Positions 26,231 through 35,002 of a stretch of 64,000 bases of DNA are shown one piece after another. Both the position numbers and the translations under genes were made by a program. Where the stretch lies: positions 1-64,000 of the forward strand of contig JACRCD010000062.1 in the NCBI GenBank assembly GCA_016219175.1, given 5' to 3'. The number at the start of each line of letters is the position of its first letter. Positions within the stretch are counted from its first letter, which is position 1. The notes under the pieces were generated by a model. It was not told the DNA's origin. It did not search any database and saw only the letters and a list, made by a program, of their open reading frames with translations. The stretch is from Deltaproteobacteria bacterium. GTDB taxonomy: Bacteria > Desulfobacterota > Desulfobulbia > Desulfobulbales > SURF-16.

Positions 26231-27688
26231 CTATTCTTCCAGCATGTCGACCACCGCCTTTGACATCCTGGTGGTCAGCCCATGGGCGGAAGGAACACTG
26301 CCCGCGTCAAAAAAGTAAACCCCGTCATTGCCGGCGGCATAGCTGCGGGAGGTCCAGATGACTTCCCTTTTTGGGCCGTCAAAGGCCTGTACGGAAAAAT
26401 CAACCTTGCTCATGCCCTGCACTCCCTGGTAGTCGAAAACCTTGCCGGACAGCACAAGGTCGGCCCCCAGTATGTTTTTATCCGCCAGGATGTCCGAGGA
26501 AGCGAGCGACGGACCGGCTTCCATGATCATCCGGTACTGCAGCAGGGTCTCTCGCACCAGCCCCGGCTCAACAACCCGCAGATTTTCATAGCGGCTCAGC
26601 TGTTTGACAAAGTGCAGGGCGACAACCTCTCCGGCATATTTCCTGGCCTCCACGTTTAAAAAGGGCACCACGGCCACAGTATAGCGGCCTGCCGGGTCAA
26701 AGTCCGGGGACCTGTAGGTGAAATGGGGGCGATGCTGGCGTTTTATCCCGGCCCCGAAAAAATCCGCTGTTTTGTTGCCGCTGTTGACCATGCTCATTTC
26801 CTGCCGGTCTCCGGCCAAACGACAGGTTGGATAGCCTCCCTGCAGATAGAGGTGAAAGGAGCCGGCCAGGCTGTCCACCCCTTTACCCAGCAGCTCGTCC
26901 GCGTTTTTTATTTTGCCCAGCCCGAGCAGGCCGGGTCTATCATCGCCGGTGAGACCGACACTGTCAATCCAGAGGATCTCCGGCCACTCTCCGGCCAGGT
27001 CCACCCTGGTAATCAGGGAAACCTTGGGAGGACCGCTATCCTGCCATGTTTCCAGCGAGGTGATAAAAATGCCGTCCACCCCCGCGTCATCATGAAGTTT
27101 TTTGCCGATGTCGGCGCTCACCCCGCCGGTGTAGCGCACCCTGTTTTTTTCCATGAAGGCCTCAAGCGTTTCCTGGTCCAGAACCTGGAAGCCCTTCGCC
27201 GTCAGGGCATCCAGCAGTGCCTGATGAATTTCTTTGAGCGGAGCTTTGGCCGCGCTGATATTGTCCACCGGCAGCACGGCATAGAGAGAAGAGGAGCCAA
27301 CCGGCGGCTCAAACCGGTATTCGTCTGACCAGCCGCTGTCCACAACAGCGCCGGTTTCATCCGTTGCCGTGGCCTTGAGCCGGTAGAGGCCCGGCTCCTT
27401 GGCTGACCACTCCCAGCTTGATTCCTCGCCTCGGTGTTCAATGGTGGCAATCCCCGCTTTCGACGATTGCAGGGTAAAGGTCAGCTGGCCGCTGCCCCCG
27501 CTGGTCTTGAAGCTGCAACGCAGGGCGCCGAGCCGCGCCTTCGGCGGTCCTTGCCAGGCAACATCCATCCCCTTCATGGTGAGCGGCTCCGTTTTTTCCT
27601 GCTCAAGCTGGGCGCAGCCGGTCAGCAACAAAAGGGCCAGCAACAGGAGGCAAATCCTGTTATTTGAAAAGTTTATCAAGAAGATCAT
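26231..27688 (-). CDS. Large lipoprotein with GNA1162/CsgG-like C-terminal domain
   Basis: About 485 residues starting MIFLINFSNN; the lipobox LTGC is at the end of a leucine-rich signal peptide. An Ig-like segment (LTFTLQSSKAGIATIEHRG...SDEYRFEPP) is followed by two alpha/beta segments resembling lipoproteins of the CsgG/GNA1162/TolB-N type: YAVLPVDNIS...LLDALTAKGFQVLDQETLEAF and YTVAVVPFLNVEARKYAGEVV...LRVVEPGLVRETL, each with an ADLVLSGKVF or DGIFITSLE strand. Such domains assemble rings or platforms at the outer membrane. The ATG lies 29 bp inside the preceding lipoprotein gene, so both are translated together. Function in secretion of surface cytochromes is inferred. Confidence 0.7.
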   Translation of the reverse strand: MIFLINFSNNRICLLLLALLLLTGCAQLEQEKTEPLTMKGMDVAWQGPPKARLGALRCSFKTSGGSGQLTFTLQSSKAGIATIEHRGEESSWEWSAKEPGLYRLKATATDETGAVVDSGWSDEYRFEPPVGSSSLYAVLPVDNISAAKAPLKEIHQALLDALTAKGFQVLDQETLEAFMEKNRVRYTGGVSADIGKKLHDDAGVDGIFITSLETWQDSGPPKVSLITRVDLAGEWPEILWIDSVGLTGDDRPGLLGLGKIKNADELLGKGVDSLAGSFHLYLQGGYPTCRLAGDRQEMSMVNSGNKTADFFGAGIKRQHRPHFTYRSPDFDPAGRYTVAVVPFLNVEARKYAGEVVALHFVKQLSRYENLRVVEPGLVRETLLQYRMIMEAGPSLASSDILADKNILGADLVLSGKVFDYQGVQGMSKVDFSVQAFDGPKREVIWTSRSYAAGNDGVYFFDAGSVPSAHGLTTRMSKAVVDMLEE

Positions 27689-28244
27689 TGACAACCTGCT
27701 CCGTGACCTTGTTCATGGGCTGGCCGCCGCCGCCTAAAAGACGATCGCCTACACTTATGCCGCCCCGGGTGGATGAGGCGGACCAGATGACGGTTCCTGT
27801 TTCGGTTTCCATCATCTGCAGGCTCAGGGAGACCAGATTGGCCTCGGCTGAACCGGAACGGACCGTGCCATATTCCCTGAGCGTTCCGGTAATGACGGCC
27901 TGTACCTCCAGAATTTTGCTGATGGACTTGATTTCATCCACCATGGGTGTCGACGGGGTACGGAGTCCGGCCCTGCTGATCCCCCTGTTCACCTCGCCCG
28001 AGGGCAAGACGTAAAAGGCCTCGCTGGCCAGCAGCATGCCCATGAAGGAGTCCCGCACCCTTTCCGCCGCCTGGTCATCGCTGGTGAGATTCTGGAAAGG
28101 AAGCACGGCGACGGATTTTATGGCGCTGAAATCCATGGTCGTATTGGTATAATCATTCTGGGGTGTCGACATCGCGCAGCCGGTCAGCACAAGGATCAAC
28201 AGGCAGCTGGTCCAGTAGCCAAGAAATTTTATTGTTCGTTTCAT
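27660..28244 (-). CDS. GNA1162-like outer-membrane lipoprotein
   Basis: A 194-residue lipoprotein: signal peptide with lipobox LTGC, then SVAVLPFQNLTSDDQAAERVRDSFMGMLL, FYVLPSGEVNRGI and VQAVITGTLREYG, the conserved blocks of the GNA1162/CsgG-like family. The end is a short helix EQVVNDLLDKLFK. Homologues form periplasm-facing assemblies at the outer membrane in secretion systems. It lies directly after a MITE copy, which separates it from the barrel-protein gene upstream, and overlaps the next lipoprotein gene. Confidence 0.8.
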   Translation of the reverse strand: MKRTIKFLGYWTSCLLILVLTGCAMSTPQNDYTNTTMDFSAIKSVAVLPFQNLTSDDQAAERVRDSFMGMLLASEAFYVLPSGEVNRGISRAGLRTPSTPMVDEIKSISKILEVQAVITGTLREYGTVRSGSAEANLVSLSLQMMETETGTVIWSASSTRGGISVGDRLLGGGGQPMNKVTEQVVNDLLDKLFK

Positions 28245-28291
28245 GTCATTTCCTTTTCCCTGAAAGTCTTGCGGTTACAGCGGATTTAACA

Positions 28292-28423
28292 GAGGCTCTT
28301 GCAAAATGAACTTGTGTGTCATTCCGAACGCAGTGAGGAATCTTTAATTGCTAGATTTTATTAGATTTCTCCCTTCGGTCGAAATGACAGGAACCACTCC
28401 TTTGCTTATTTTGCAAGAGCCTC
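28292..28423. mobile_element. MITE-like element, family 1, copy 1
   Basis: A 132-bp element with perfect 16-bp terminal inverted repeats GAGGCTCTTGCAAAAT, flanked by the 4-bp direct repeat AACA (28288-28291 and 28424-28427). Inside is a second inverted repeat built around TCATTCCGAACGCAGTGAGG and CCCTTCGGTCGAAATGACA, so the RNA would fold into nested hairpins. It codes for nothing. A copy in opposite orientation, roughly 90% identical by eye, is at 42802-42934. It sits between the barrel and lipoprotein genes. Confidence 0.85.
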
Positions 28424-28428
28424 AACAA

Positions 28429-30579
28429 TTAATAATAAACGCGCAGCCCCACGATAATAATTTCAAATTCGTTTTCTTCCCGTATATCCTCAAATTGACC
28501 CACCGAGTACTCCAGGGTCAGCAGGGAATTCCTGGTGATCCGCCACTTGAGGGCGGGGGAGACACTCGTGGTCTTTTCGCCGTCCGTGTCCTGGGAATCA
28601 CCGCAGGAAAGCGAGAACTGCATGGTGCCATCCTGGAAGGGGGACCAGCTGACCCCGTACATCTGCCTGGTGTATGAGTCACTGGTGGCCCCCTCCTCAT
28701 CCGTGAAGGTGAGATCCGCGGACAGACTGAGGGTGGGGAATGGCACCCAGGATATCAGCATGCCTCCCGTCTGTTCATGAAAATCCGGCTCATCCGTTTG
28801 GGTGGCCCGGGAAATCTCATAGTCAAGCGTGACGTTCATCCAGCGGTTCGGGGTGATGGTGGTGCCCAGCCGAGTAAAGATATTGGTGGCTTCCCCCCCT
28901 TCCTCCGGGGATTGCCAGCTGTAGCCGTTATCAAGATTCATGCTCCAGCCCTCGTAAAGATCCAGATTGTTCCTGAGCAGCACGGAGTTGACGGAGCTCT
29001 TCCCCTCTTCCTCATCGTCATTGTTGCCATAGCTGTACGTCAGTGTCTGGTTGAATGTCTCCAGGTAGCGCCCGGCCAGGGAAACGGAATAGGTGTGGCT
29101 GATACTGTCGGACCCTTGAGTCTCCGTTAGTTCCGAACGGGCCACCCGCATGTTGCCGGAAAAGATTTTATTGAAGATATGGCGGAGATTGGCCCCGGAG
29201 TTGAGCCAGGTTCTCTTGTCGTCAAAGGGCTTTGATTCCTCCTGCCGGTAATGCATGTCATAGCCCGAGGTCGTTTTGTCGGACATCTTCCAGTTGACGG
29301 CGAGATCACTGTTCCAGTTTTTTGTCGAGAATTCAGAGGTGTCCACCGGCAGGGTTCTTTTCGGCAGGAGGTCGCTCAAGCGGATCTCCTGATTTGTTAA
29401 AGTGCGTTGCTGCGTGGTGACAATCTTCAGGTAACGGGCATTGGCTGCCTCAAAAGAAATTTTAAAACCGTTGCTAGCAAATTCATCATCACCGAAACTA
29501 GTTTTTAGAACAGTCCGTCTGCGCCAAACCTCCTGATCATCGCTCTCGTAAACGGACCAGACAAAAAAGGAGGCAATGTCCGCTACATCAGGATCTCCAG
29601 GATCATCTCCCGGATTGACAACCACATAAACCGTATCCACTTCCGTGTCCGTACCAAAATCTAGGCCGAAGCTGATCTGAGTGGGAGTAGTACTCAGCAA
29701 ATTGACGTCGGCAAGGGGATGCTCAAATTCACCTGCGTTATTTGACATGGCCGGGTTGCGGTCGTTCGGGTTAGAAAAAGTTGTGCCCAGGTCCGCCGAG
29801 GGCACCAGCCGCTCCCTCTCTCCGAAAAATTCCACCTTGTCCTCTTTATACCTGGTGCCGGCGCTGACCGAGACCTTGCCGTCGTGATAGAGATGGTTGT
29901 AACGGATGGAGCCGTTATCCGACGCGCTCTGGGTTTCAGAAACCGTCGGCACTTCCTGTGCGGCATCCAGATTGGTATGGGTGTAGTCAAAGGTGAAATC
30001 CTTATACAGATATTTGCTTTGCAGTTCCAGATTGTCGGTGGTTGACTCCGTGGTCAGGGGGGCGTCATGGACCAGGTTGCGATTGTAGGTTACCGTCACC
30101 CTCGGCAGTTCAACCGGTTTCCAGTCCAGTCTGCCGCTGTATTCATCGCTATATCTTCTGGTGGTTTCCATGAACGATTCGCTCTCTTTGAGTTCCGTGC
30201 GCCGGTATCCCGTGCCCGCCTGCAGAATTGGGGTTATGAGCTGCAGTTCGCCATAGGGCCGGATGTTGCGGTCGTCGCTTTCCGTTTTCAATCCGTCGGT
30301 CTCGGTGTCCGTGCTGTCCAGATCAAACAAGCCTCCGCCGTTAAAGACGATGGTCGGGCTCAACTCCTTGCTGACATCCAGACTGTAAAGCTGCGAAAAC
30401 AAAGAATAATCGATTTCCGTTTTCTCGCCGGTGTCCTTGTTCTTCGTGCTGTTGCCGGCCGTCGTGTATTCCAGGTCCGTCAGAAAGCGCAGGCTGTCCG
30501 CCAGCAGAGGTCCGGGCATCAGGACCAGCAACAGCAGGACGGCGGGCAGCGATACGGACCGGAACGATGTTTTTCTCAT
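28429..30579 (-). CDS. Large outer-membrane beta-barrel protein of the electron transfer cluster
   Basis: A 716-residue exported protein (signal peptide MRKTSFRSVSLPAVLLLLVL...LLA). The rest is rich in alternating polar/aromatic strands with short turns, ending in VGLRVYY, a C-terminal aromatic pair as in outer-membrane barrels. About residues 300-405 differ: DFGTDTEVDTVYVVVNPGD...FVWSVYESDDQEVWRR...ARYLKIVTTQ resembles a discoidin (F5/8 type C) carbohydrate-binding domain inserted between barrel strands. No heme motif or lipobox. Its place beside multiheme cytochromes suggests the porin partner of a porin-cytochrome conduit or an export channel for OmcS-like proteins. Its start lies just behind a MITE that separates it from the propeller lipoprotein gene. 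Confidence 0.7.
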   Translation of the reverse strand: MRKTSFRSVSLPAVLLLLVLMPGPLLADSLRFLTDLEYTTAGNSTKNKDTGEKTEIDYSLFSQLYSLDVSKELSPTIVFNGGGLFDLDSTDTETDGLKTESDDRNIRPYGELQLITPILQAGTGYRRTELKESESFMETTRRYSDEYSGRLDWKPVELPRVTVTYNRNLVHDAPLTTESTTDNLELQSKYLYKDFTFDYTHTNLDAAQEVPTVSETQSASDNGSIRYNHLYHDGKVSVSAGTRYKEDKVEFFGERERLVPSADLGTTFSNPNDRNPAMSNNAGEFEHPLADVNLLSTTPTQISFGLDFGTDTEVDTVYVVVNPGDDPGDPDVADIASFFVWSVYESDDQEVWRRRTVLKTSFGDDEFASNGFKISFEAANARYLKIVTTQQRTLTNQEIRLSDLLPKRTLPVDTSEFSTKNWNSDLAVNWKMSDKTTSGYDMHYRQEESKPFDDKRTWLNSGANLRHIFNKIFSGNMRVARSELTETQGSDSISHTYSVSLAGRYLETFNQTLTYSYGNNDDEEEGKSSVNSVLLRNNLDLYEGWSMNLDNGYSWQSPEEGGEATNIFTRLGTTITPNRWMNVTLDYEISRATQTDEPDFHEQTGGMLISWVPFPTLSLSADLTFTDEEGATSDSYTRQMYGVSWSPFQDGTMQFSLSCGDSQDTDGEKTTSVSPALKWRITRNSLLTLEYSVGQFEDIREENEFEIIIVGLRVYY

Positions 30580-30590
30580 ACCCTATCTTT

Positions 30591-30762
30591 GATGAACTCG
30601 TAAAAGTATCCGGATGGCTAAGCACAAAAGTTCAATATACAAGGCGCGGTGGTGTCGCGAAAGCGGAGGCGTACATGGGGTACGCCGAGTATTTCGCGAT
30701 CCAAGAGTTTATACCCCCTTGCGGGGTACAACGCAGTAGATTGAACTTTTTGCGACGCCATC
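30591..30762. mobile_element. MITE-like element, family 2, copy 1
   Basis: A 172-bp non-coding element with imperfect terminal inverted repeats (GATGAACTCGTAAAAG at one end, GATGGCGTCGCAAAAAG at the other), flanked by the 6-bp direct repeat ATCTTT (30585-30590 and 30763-30768). It lies exactly between the stop codon of the propeller lipoprotein gene and the start of the barrel gene. A related copy in opposite orientation is at 57532-57711. Confidence 0.85.
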
Positions 30763-32230
30763 ATCTTTCACCCATTACGGCCACGGCATGACTGTCTTTT
30801 TCCAGCTCCAGGCTGGCCAGGGGCTGTTTGCTGACCAGATCGATTTTCTGCAGCCTGTTGCTGTGCGGCAACACGGCAAAAAAAGCATTTTCCTCATTGT
30901 CAATGGTCAGATGCCGCACCGTCCCCTCCAGGGTAAATGAGTCGATGAGCATCAGGGCCGATCGCGGGTCGACAACGGCTATCGCTCCATCTTGCATGCC
31001 GATATAGAGCAGGCCGGTTTTCTTGTCCGCCTTGATGGAGACCGCGCCCTGGCCGATAAAGATTTTGCTGGTCACGGCAAGTGTGGCGGCATCGACCACC
31101 AGCAGATTGGCGGAAAAGTCGGAGATGAGATAGAGAATGGCGCCGTTTACGTTGGTCGTCCCCTTGACCGGGAATTCCTCTACTTCTTTCGAGGCTGTTA
31201 CCTTGAGACCGGCCAGGTCCAGGACCGAGATGGCGCCGGATGTTCCCTGCAGCACATAGGCTCTTCCTTCATCCGGTCCCATGAACACCCCGGTTGGTGT
31301 GGCGGAGAGCCGGATCTTGCCTTTTTCAAAAAGCGAGTCCGTATCGATGATGCTGGCGGAATTGCTGCCCTGATTGATGGCGACCAGGGTGTTGCCCGAG
31401 GGGGAGAGGACCACTTCGCAGGGTTCATCTCCGAATTGCAGCCGCACCTTGCCCAGGATGACGCCATTGCTGACCTCGACAACAGCAATGGCGTTCTCCC
31501 GGGCCAGGGCCACATAGAGCCAGCCTTTCCTCTGGTCAAGGGCCAGCCCTTTCGGCATGGCGCCGATGTGCAGGGAGCCGGTTATCCGCGCCGTGCGTTT
31601 GTTGAAAATGGTCAGAGAGTCCGAGCCGCTGTTGCTGGCAAAACCCTTCAGGCTGGGCAACAGCCGCTCCGGCTCCCACAGGGAAAATTTCGGGGTAAAA
31701 AGCACCCCGTCGGTTACCAGCCTTTCCGGGGCCAGGGAGAGAAAAAGCGTTTCCGCTTTATCTTTCATAATGGTGAATTGATAGTCAATCCGCAGCGGTT
31801 CCTCCGGGGCCAGCAGGTTGATTTCCCCTTCCTCGCCCAGCAGGGTGGCCTCGGCGACCTGCAGGACAAAACCCTGATAGACCCCTGGCGGCAGAGCGGC
31901 AGTGGCCAGTTTTTTCTGCATTTCCAGCAGGTCACCGCCGGCTATGCGATCAATGGCCAAGGCCAGAGGGATCTCACTGCCGTCCTCCCGCAGGGCGGCA
32001 AGGGCGGTAATGGAAAAATGCAGCGGGTGGGCTTCATGGGGCAGGGGCTGCAGGTAGAGGCCAAATGAACCTGTTACGGCCGGGGGCGGTTGCACCAGGG
32101 TGGATTGTACCGCGCAACCACAGGTTATCAGCATGACGAGTCCGGCCAGCAGCAGGGTGGTCACTCTTCGCCCAAAAGGGATATTTGGCCCCGGCGATTG
32201 CCATTTGCTGTTTTCAGATGGATAGCCCAT
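30761..32230 (-). CDS. Beta-propeller lipoprotein (YVTN-like)
   Basis: About 489 residues from ATG 32230, which has GAGG nine bases upstream; ATG 32245, overlapping the previous stop as ATGA, is an alternative. Lipobox LITCGC gives an envelope lipoprotein. An N-terminal beta domain of about 170 residues (FGLYLQPLPHEAHPLHFSI) precedes seven YVTN-like blades such as GLALDQRKGWLYVALARENAIAVVEV... and PCEVVLSPSGNTLVAINQGSNS. No heme motif. The TGA stop is formed at the very edge of the inserted MITE. It probably acts on the outer membrane as partner of the OmcS-like protein encoded just upstream. Confidence 0.75.
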   Translation of the reverse strand: MGYPSENSKWQSPGPNIPFGRRVTTLLLAGLVMLITCGCAVQSTLVQPPPAVTGSFGLYLQPLPHEAHPLHFSITALAALREDGSEIPLALAIDRIAGGDLLEMQKKLATAALPPGVYQGFVLQVAEATLLGEEGEINLLAPEEPLRIDYQFTIMKDKAETLFLSLAPERLVTDGVLFTPKFSLWEPERLLPSLKGFASNSGSDSLTIFNKRTARITGSLHIGAMPKGLALDQRKGWLYVALARENAIAVVEVSNGVILGKVRLQFGDEPCEVVLSPSGNTLVAINQGSNSASIIDTDSLFEKGKIRLSATPTGVFMGPDEGRAYVLQGTSGAISVLDLAGLKVTASKEVEEFPVKGTTNVNGAILYLISDFSANLLVVDAATLAVTSKIFIGQGAVSIKADKKTGLLYIGMQDGAIAVVDPRSALMLIDSFTLEGTVRHLTIDNEENAFFAVLPHSNRLQKIDLVSKQPLASLELEKDSHAVAVMGER

Positions 32231-32241
32231 TCTCTTCACCC

Positions 32242-33411
32242 TCATGGAATTTGCGATCCATGGCATTTTTCACAGAATTGCCGCTGTCCGCTGCCGAATT
32301 CCGCGACGATGTCCCGGCCGTAGTAACTGTAATAGACATCGGTGGGCGTCACGCCGGCATCACCCATGGCCGGGTGGGACTGGGCCAGCAGGGTGGCTGT
32401 AAAATCCCAGCGGCCGCTGTTGGCAAAGGCGGAGGCATGGGCCCGGTGGCAGGTGAGGCACATGACGTTTGCGTTGGCATTGGGTCCCTGGCTGCTGTTC
32501 GGGTCAAGCAGGTCCGGGATGCTGACGCCTCGCTCAAAGGGGACGAACTGAAGATAGGCGGTGGCTGACATACCGGAAAAATCACCGGTGCGCAGATAGG
32601 TATTGTAGTTGGCGATGATGTCGCTTTCCAGTTTTTCGCTGTTGCCGGCGGGATGCTCAAAACCGCCGGCGGATTCATGTTTACTGTTCAGCACGCCGCT
32701 ATGGCAGTTGGCGCACCACTCGCTCATGCCCGAACCGTAATCCACATGGGAAGCATCTGATTCAGAGAATTTGCTGACACTGCTTTGCCTGGCAATCGGG
32801 GCGTCATTGGTAAAGGAGTTTCCCGATCCCCCGCTGTAAGAGGAATCGCCCAGCAGCCGATAATTGCCGGCGATGGTTCCCGCCACCCCCTGATCTCCAT
32901 AGGAGCCGGAGCCCGAGACCGGCTGGCCGCCAAGCGCGCTGCCCCCGGAGACCTGGCCATGGGGGTCATGGCAGCTGGTGCAGCCAAGTTTGGCCGCGGG
33001 GTAGGTGCCTCCGGGCGCCTGAAAGAGAAGGGGGTCGGCCAGCAGGTTGTAATCAATGGCAATGATATTATGGCCGTGCTCGTAACCGGGACTCTGGCCG
33101 TCGATCCAGCTGAAATTTCTGGTCAGCCAGTAGAAATCTCCCCCCGGAGTGAGGGCCGAGCCGTCCGGGCTGAACACCGAAGGGCTGCTGGGACCGCCGA
33201 AACCGCTGTGGCAGTTCAGGCAGATGGAGCTTGAGTCGCTTTTCCGCAGGAGCCACTGGCTGCCGGGCTGGCCTGAGTGCATGGAGTGGCAGCCAGTGCA
33301 GCTCCCGGCCCCGCCGGAGTGGAAACCCTGGCCCAGGGTGCTGCCGGGGCTTCCCGCCAGGAGAGCCCCGCTGCAGAACATTAAGGCGGCAATATGTGGG
33401 AATCTGGCCAT
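32242..33411 (-). CDS. OmcS-like hexaheme cytochrome, second paralogue
   Basis: About 389 residues from ATG 33411 (the in-frame TTG at 33417 is less likely). Signal peptide, then six heme motifs: CTGCH, CLNCH, CTSCH, CANCH, CLTCH and CEKCH. Segments such as GGAGSCTGCHSMHS, PGGDFYWLTRNFSW, YEHGHNIIAIDYN, APGGTYPAAKLGCTSCHDP and GMSEWCANCH follow the order of Geobacter OmcS, the protein that polymerises into conductive filaments. It differs from the first paralogue by a serine/glycine-rich middle and a different C-terminus (CEKCHGSQIP). It starts the 14-kb gene run leading to the big cytochromes. It may be a minor or tip subunit of the filament; that is inference. Confidence 0.82.
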   Translation of the reverse strand: MARFPHIAALMFCSGALLAGSPGSTLGQGFHSGGAGSCTGCHSMHSGQPGSQWLLRKSDSSSICLNCHSGFGGPSSPSVFSPDGSALTPGGDFYWLTRNFSWIDGQSPGYEHGHNIIAIDYNLLADPLLFQAPGGTYPAAKLGCTSCHDPHGQVSGGSALGGQPVSGSGSYGDQGVAGTIAGNYRLLGDSSYSGGSGNSFTNDAPIARQSSVSKFSESDASHVDYGSGMSEWCANCHSGVLNSKHESAGGFEHPAGNSEKLESDIIANYNTYLRTGDFSGMSATAYLQFVPFERGVSIPDLLDPNSSQGPNANANVMCLTCHRAHASAFANSGRWDFTATLLAQSHPAMGDAGVTPTDVYYSYYGRDIVAEFGSGQRQFCEKCHGSQIP

Positions 33412-33545
33412 AAGCAATTTTTCATTTCATGTTCCCGGATGGGGAAAATCCCTGACAATTCATCAATATTATTATTGTAGGGATGGAAGCTCATTTGGCA
33501 AGCAAAATATTGCCTGAACTGAACAGGCCGATTGGCTGTGGTCTT

Positions 33546-33662
33546 TTAGGCTCCAGGCAGGGCGCGGAGAAACATAATAGCAATCAGCGCCGGCAAACTC
33601 CAACCCGCCGTTTTCAGCCAAAATACCCTGAGCAGTTTCATATGATTATTTGACAGCTCCAT
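33546..33662 (-). CDS. Possible small membrane protein
   Basis: A 38-codon frame from ATG 33662 (or 31 codons from ATG 33641): MELSNNHMKLLRVFWLKT, then a hydrophobic stretch SLPALIAIMFLRALPGA. It would be a one-helix membrane peptide. It lies between the OmcS terminator and the second OmcS-like gene. No strong ribosome site is visible, and it may be chance. Confidence 0.3.
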   Translation of the reverse strand: MELSNNHMKLLRVFWLKTAGWSLPALIAIMFLRALPGA

Positions 33663-33732
33663 TTTCGCTTAGTTCCAACTGATCAGCGGCCGGTATATTT
33701 TTATCGCCCGCAATGCGCCGGCCTTCCCGCAC

Positions 33733-33775
33733 AATAAAAAAGCCGGCGGCACTTATCGCGCCGCCGGCTTTTATG
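33733..33775 (-). terminator. Intrinsic terminator of the OmcS-like gene
   Basis: An 11-bp GC-rich stem AAGCCGGCGGC / GCCGCCGGCTT (33740-33750 and 33760-33770) with an A-run on the left and T-run on the right. On the minus strand it ends the OmcS transcript about 50 bases after the stop, separating it from the genes that follow. Confidence 0.9.
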
Positions 33776-33822
33776 TTACCCAAGTTTGGTCAGGTCAAGC
33801 AAACCTGGGTCAGACAAGCGCA

Positions 33823-34977
33823 TTAATCCTTGGCATGACACTTGTTGCACAGTGAACGCTGATGCTCGCCGTATTTGACCGCGATGTCAACCAGCACACC
33901 ATTTTCATAGTAGGGTTTGGCGCCGGCGGCCATGATCGTTACAGCTGTGCCGCCAGCGTTCAAGATGCCGGACTCGGCGATGAATTCCGTCGAGTCATCC
34001 CAGCGCAGGCCGTTTTCAAAGGCCGAGCCATGGGCGCGGTGGCAGGTGAGGCACATGACCACGTCGTTGGCGTCCTCGGCACCCACGGTGTAGGCAGCGG
34101 TTGACACGTCGGGAAGAGCCGAGGTGTCGGTAGCGCCGCGCTCGAAGGGCACCAGCTCGTCAAAGGCCGTGGCAATCAAGCCGGTGAAATCGCCTGACTT
34201 CTTGTAGGCGTTATAGGTGGACATGGGTACGGGGACGTTGGTCGGATGCATGTTGGCATTGTCATTAAAACCAGAATGGCAGCTCAAGCACCAGGAGGAC
34301 ATGCCTGTTCCGTATTGGACCCTGATGCCGCTGGAACCGTTGGCGCGGGCCACGGGGGCCGCAGAGGTAATGAGTTTGAAACCGTCGTCGCCGAGGAGGC
34401 GGTAGTTGCCGCGAATGGAGCCGTCGGCCGGAGCGGCGGCGCCGTAAGAGCCGGAGACGGAAATGGCTGCGGTACCGGCAGCGGTGCCGCCGTTAACCTG
34501 GCCGTGCGGATCGTGGCAGCTGGTGCAGCCCAGGGTGTTGGCCTGCATGGTGCCGCCGGGGGCGGTGACATTAACGGAGTCCGCCGCAAAACCGAAGTCC
34601 GCGGCTACGATGTTATGACCATGGCTCTGGCCGACTGAGGTGACTACACTTCTTCCATTACTGTAGGAATAGTCGGTTTTTATCCAGAAGAAGTCGCCGC
34701 CCTGGCTCATGGTGCCGCCGTTGGGGGTGGCGATATGGTAGCTACCGGCGGTGCCGTTGTGGCAGTTCAGACAGGTGGAGCTGGCATCGGAGCCCTTCAT
34801 CAGGTCAGCCGCGGTGGCGGAGCCCGATCGCTGGTTGTCCGTGGCGGAGTTATGCATGGAGTGACAGCCGTCACAGTGGGCAACACCGCCGCCGTGAAAT
34901 GCCATGGCTGAACCGGCAAAACCCATAACCATCATCGTCGCGCCTGCTACTAAGGAAATCTTATACGTCTTTTTCAT
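33823..34977 (-). CDS. omcS: OmcS-like extracellular hexaheme cytochrome (nanowire subunit)
   Basis: About 384 residues with signal peptide (ISLVAGATMMVMGFAGSAMA) and six heme motifs: CDGCH, CLNCH, CTSCH, CLSCH, CLTCH, CNKCH. The order and spelling of segments match Geobacter OmcS as I remember it: FHGGGVAHCDGCHSMHNS, GGDFFWIKTDYSY, GHNIVAADF, APGGTMQANTLGCTSCHDPHG, GNYRLLGDDG, GTGMSSWCLSCH, VPFERGATD and the C-terminus QRSLCNKCHAKD. OmcS polymerises outside the cell into a heme-stacked conductive filament. Start: GGAGG directly abuts ATG 34983, so ATG 34977, six bases on, is the better start. The gene has its own sigma-54 promoter, riboswitch leader and terminator. Confidence 0.88.
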   Translation of the reverse strand: MKKTYKISLVAGATMMVMGFAGSAMAFHGGGVAHCDGCHSMHNSATDNQRSGSATAADLMKGSDASSTCLNCHNGTAGSYHIATPNGGTMSQGGDFFWIKTDYSYSNGRSVVTSVGQSHGHNIVAADFGFAADSVNVTAPGGTMQANTLGCTSCHDPHGQVNGGTAAGTAAISVSGSYGAAAPADGSIRGNYRLLGDDGFKLITSAAPVARANGSSGIRVQYGTGMSSWCLSCHSGFNDNANMHPTNVPVPMSTYNAYKKSGDFTGLIATAFDELVPFERGATDTSALPDVSTAAYTVGAEDANDVVMCLTCHRAHGSAFENGLRWDDSTEFIAESGILNAGGTAVTIMAAGAKPYYENGVLVDIAVKYGEHQRSLCNKCHAKD

Positions 34978-35002
34978 TTTCATCCTCCAAGATGATTTTT
35001 TT

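Noticed and set aside
33480-33530. Sigma-54-like AGGCAATATTTTGC before the second OmcS-like gene
   Set aside because: GG and GC are one base too close and the first T is missing.
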